The notes under the pieces were generated by a model. That model was not told the origin of the DNA. It searched no databases and saw only the letters and a program-made list of their open reading frames with translations. From positions 1,488,001-1,552,000 of the forward strand of contig NZ_JASSYX010000001.1 of assembly GCF_030244015.1 (NCBI RefSeq): 64,000 bases of DNA. Reading direction: 5' to 3'. The stretch is from Pedobacter ginsengisoli (GTDB taxonomy: Bacteria; Bacteroidota; Bacteroidia; Sphingobacteriales; Sphingobacteriaceae). Positions within the stretch are counted from its first letter, which is position 1. The number at the start of each line of letters is the position of its first letter. This document shows positions 62,837 to 64,000 of this stretch, piece by piece. Made by a program: the position numbers and the translations under genes.

Positions 62837-63532
62837 ATGAAAGAATGCAATAATGCCTGCGACCTTAATACTTGTTTTTTATGTAAATATTGTCTTCCGG
62901 CTTGGCTTCCCGCTATTGGTGTTCACCGGAAAAACCTGGAAGTAAAAAAAGGCGAGCGGATATTTAATGAAGGTGATCCGGCCACTGGTATTTTCTTCAT
63001 CTATAAGGGAACAGTAAAGGTACACAAAAGATGGGATCAGGATAAGGACCTCATTATACGGTTTGCAAAAACCGGCGATATGCTTGGGCACATGGGGCTA
63101 GGCGATGGCCTTGTTTTTCCTGTGACGGCTACTGCACTTGAACCTCTTTTATTGTGTCATTTAGATATGTCTTTTTTTGAAGTCACTTTAAATGTAAATA
63201 CCAATTTCACTTATCACCTGATGCGTTTTTTTGCAAATGAACTCCAGGAGTCTGAAAGGAGGATGAGAAATCTGGCACATATGTCCGTTAAGGCGAGGAT
63301 CTCCCAGGCATTTCTTGCATTAAAGGATCAGTTTGGATCGGATCAAAACGGATTAATTGGTATAGAAATCACTAAACAGGATGTCTCGTCCTTTGCAGGG
63401 GTTTCTTACGAGACGTTATTTAAGGTATGTCAGGAACTTACCCGGTTGAAAATTATAGAACTGAACGGTAAATCCATTTCAATCTTAAAACCTGAGCTTT
63501 TGATTCAGATTGTCAAGGACGACAATCAGTAA
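62837..63532 (+). CDS. FNR-like Crp-family regulator with N-terminal cysteine cluster
   Basis: A 231-residue regulator. Five cysteines lie in the first 19 residues (C4, C8, C13, C16, C19), and one more in the beta-roll (LLLCHLD, about residue 108), a layout like that of oxygen-sensing FNR, where three N-terminal and one central Cys hold a [4Fe-4S] cluster. The beta-roll covers about 38-130 (EVKKGERIFNEGDPATGIFF), the dimer helix about 135-165, and the winged helix about 175-225 (TKQDVSSFAGVSYETLFKVC). It probably controls the flanking genes through the palindromes at 62745 and 63840. Confidence 0.88.
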   Translation: MKECNNACDLNTCFLCKYCLPAWLPAIGVHRKNLEVKKGERIFNEGDPATGIFFIYKGTVKVHKRWDQDKDLIIRFAKTGDMLGHMGLGDGLVFPVTATALEPLLLCHLDMSFFEVTLNVNTNFTYHLMRFFANELQESERRMRNLAHMSVKARISQAFLALKDQFGSDQNGLIGIEITKQDVSSFAGVSYETLFKVCQELTRLKIIELNGKSISILKPELLIQIVKDDNQ

Positions 63533-63553
63533 TAGGCTCCTTAGCATTTTAAG

Positions 63554-63787
63554 TTACTCAAAGCGACGGCCTTTTTGTTCCCGGCTGGATATGTTGAAGA
63601 TGATTCCAATTACCAAAAGCACGCCACCACTAAAGCTAACCCATGGAAAGGATTTAATTCCGTTGATATTAATCGACCAGGCATGCGCATCTACGGCATT
63701 TATATAGCTAAGATTCCTGAATATAAAGCTACCTACAATTATTATCGCTATTCCGGCAATCATTAATACATAACTTGATTTTTTCAT
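63554..63787 (-). CDS. Small two-helix membrane protein
   Basis: A 77-residue membrane protein with two hydrophobic segments (YVLMIAGIAIIIVGSFIF and FSGGVLLVIGIIFNI) joined by a polar loop (INAVDAHAWSININGIKSF), ending in a basic tail (SSREQKGRRFE). Family unknown to me. A good promoter with an overlapping palindrome lies upstream at 63825-63861, and the gene converges with the FNR-like regulator gene. Confidence 0.72.
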   Translation of the reverse strand: MKKSSYVLMIAGIAIIIVGSFIFRNLSYINAVDAHAWSININGIKSFPWVSFSGGVLLVIGIIFNISSREQKGRRFE

Positions 63788-63824
63788 AATATTTTTTATT
63801 TGATATTTATATTGTTTTTTAATG

Positions 63825-63861
63825 CAAAATTAATATAAAAAATATTGTTTATGCAATATTT
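63825..63861 (-). promoter_or_regulatory. Promoter with overlapping FNR-like palindrome
   Basis: Reading the minus strand, TTG (63856-63854) and TAATTTTG (63832-63825) are separated by 21 bases, a Bacteroidota-type promoter for the small membrane protein. A perfect palindrome AAATATTG-TTTATG-CAATATTT (63840-63861) covers the -33 element. The remaining sequence to 64000 is AT-rich without a gene that I can support. Confidence 0.5.
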
Positions 63862-64000
63862 GTTGTAATATTAATATTTAACAAAAGTACTGCCGCCATC
63901 AGCTTTAACAAGATCTTAGTGTAATAGTTACGTAAATAGGTTCTTTCTCAAATTGTATTGCGAATTATATTCCGTTCGCAATTTATTTTTTTAATAATAC

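Overview
The window reads as a chromosomal segment of a Bacteroidota bacterium of the Sphingobacteriaceae, most like Pedobacter. This rests on two SusC/SusD outer-membrane pairs, a FecR-type anti-sigma factor, PorT-like barrels, a DUF6266 protein, Bacteroidota promoters of the TTTG-N20-TAnnTTTG type, weak Shine-Dalgarno sequences and moderate GC. I saw no rRNA, tRNA or CRISPR array.

Layout. (1) 1-13.8 kb, + strand: a FecR anti-sigma factor (its sigma factor would lie just off the left edge), an STN-containing SusC, SusD, an S9 peptidase, a thioredoxin-like protein, an esterase and a family-2 glycoside hydrolase. Base composition falls sharply inside susC (about 2.25 kb) and rises again inside the esterase gene (about 10.8 kb), so the middle of the locus looks like an exchanged cassette. 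(2) 13.8-21.5 kb: an accessory stretch with unknown small genes, a truncated ORF6N gene, DUF6266, a ParE/RelE-type toxin-antitoxin pair, secreted proteins, a TfoX-like protein, and an Rpn/PD-(D/E)XK nuclease gene followed by two free-standing tandem copies of its own C-terminal tail. (3) 21.6-33.9 kb: a second glycan-utilisation locus. SusC, SusD, a DUF3823 lipoprotein and a GH71/99-like lipoprotein lie on the minus strand. Divergent from them are a one-piece membrane regulator (LamG-like and kelch-like sensor, one membrane helix, SARP-type DNA-binding domain) and a six-hairpin glycosidase. (4) 34-45.7 kb: small barrels and lipoproteins, a Crp-family regulator, a sialidase-like protein, YtxH, YiaA, PorT and NTF2-like proteins, an SDR lacking the usual catalytic pair, and an L,D-transpeptidase. 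(5) 45.7-53.6 kb: an ArsR-AHSA1-VOC operon behind two copies of a palindromic operator, AraC and SDR genes, a TPR gene apparently split at a TA repeat, a PAS histidine kinase and a DAACS symporter. (6) 53.8-64 kb: a nucleotidyltransferase, a Tat-exported glycosidase-like protein, a subclass B1 metallo-beta-lactamase, an exported-looking methyltransferase, a hydrolase and MFS pair, a decayed gene, a CLC channel with CBS domains, and an FNR-like regulator with a five-cysteine N-terminus sharing a probable operator with its neighbours.

Working together: the two Sus loci probably bind, import and degrade oligomers (peptide and/or glycan for the first; a glycan, possibly mannan-like given the GH99 relative, for the second). 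Each has its own surface-signal regulator: FecR with a sigma factor for the first, the membrane SARP-like protein for the second. The strongest candidates for something undescribed are the Rpn tail array, the membrane-tethered SARP regulator, and a helical domain shared by the thioredoxin-like protein and the GH2 enzyme of the first locus.
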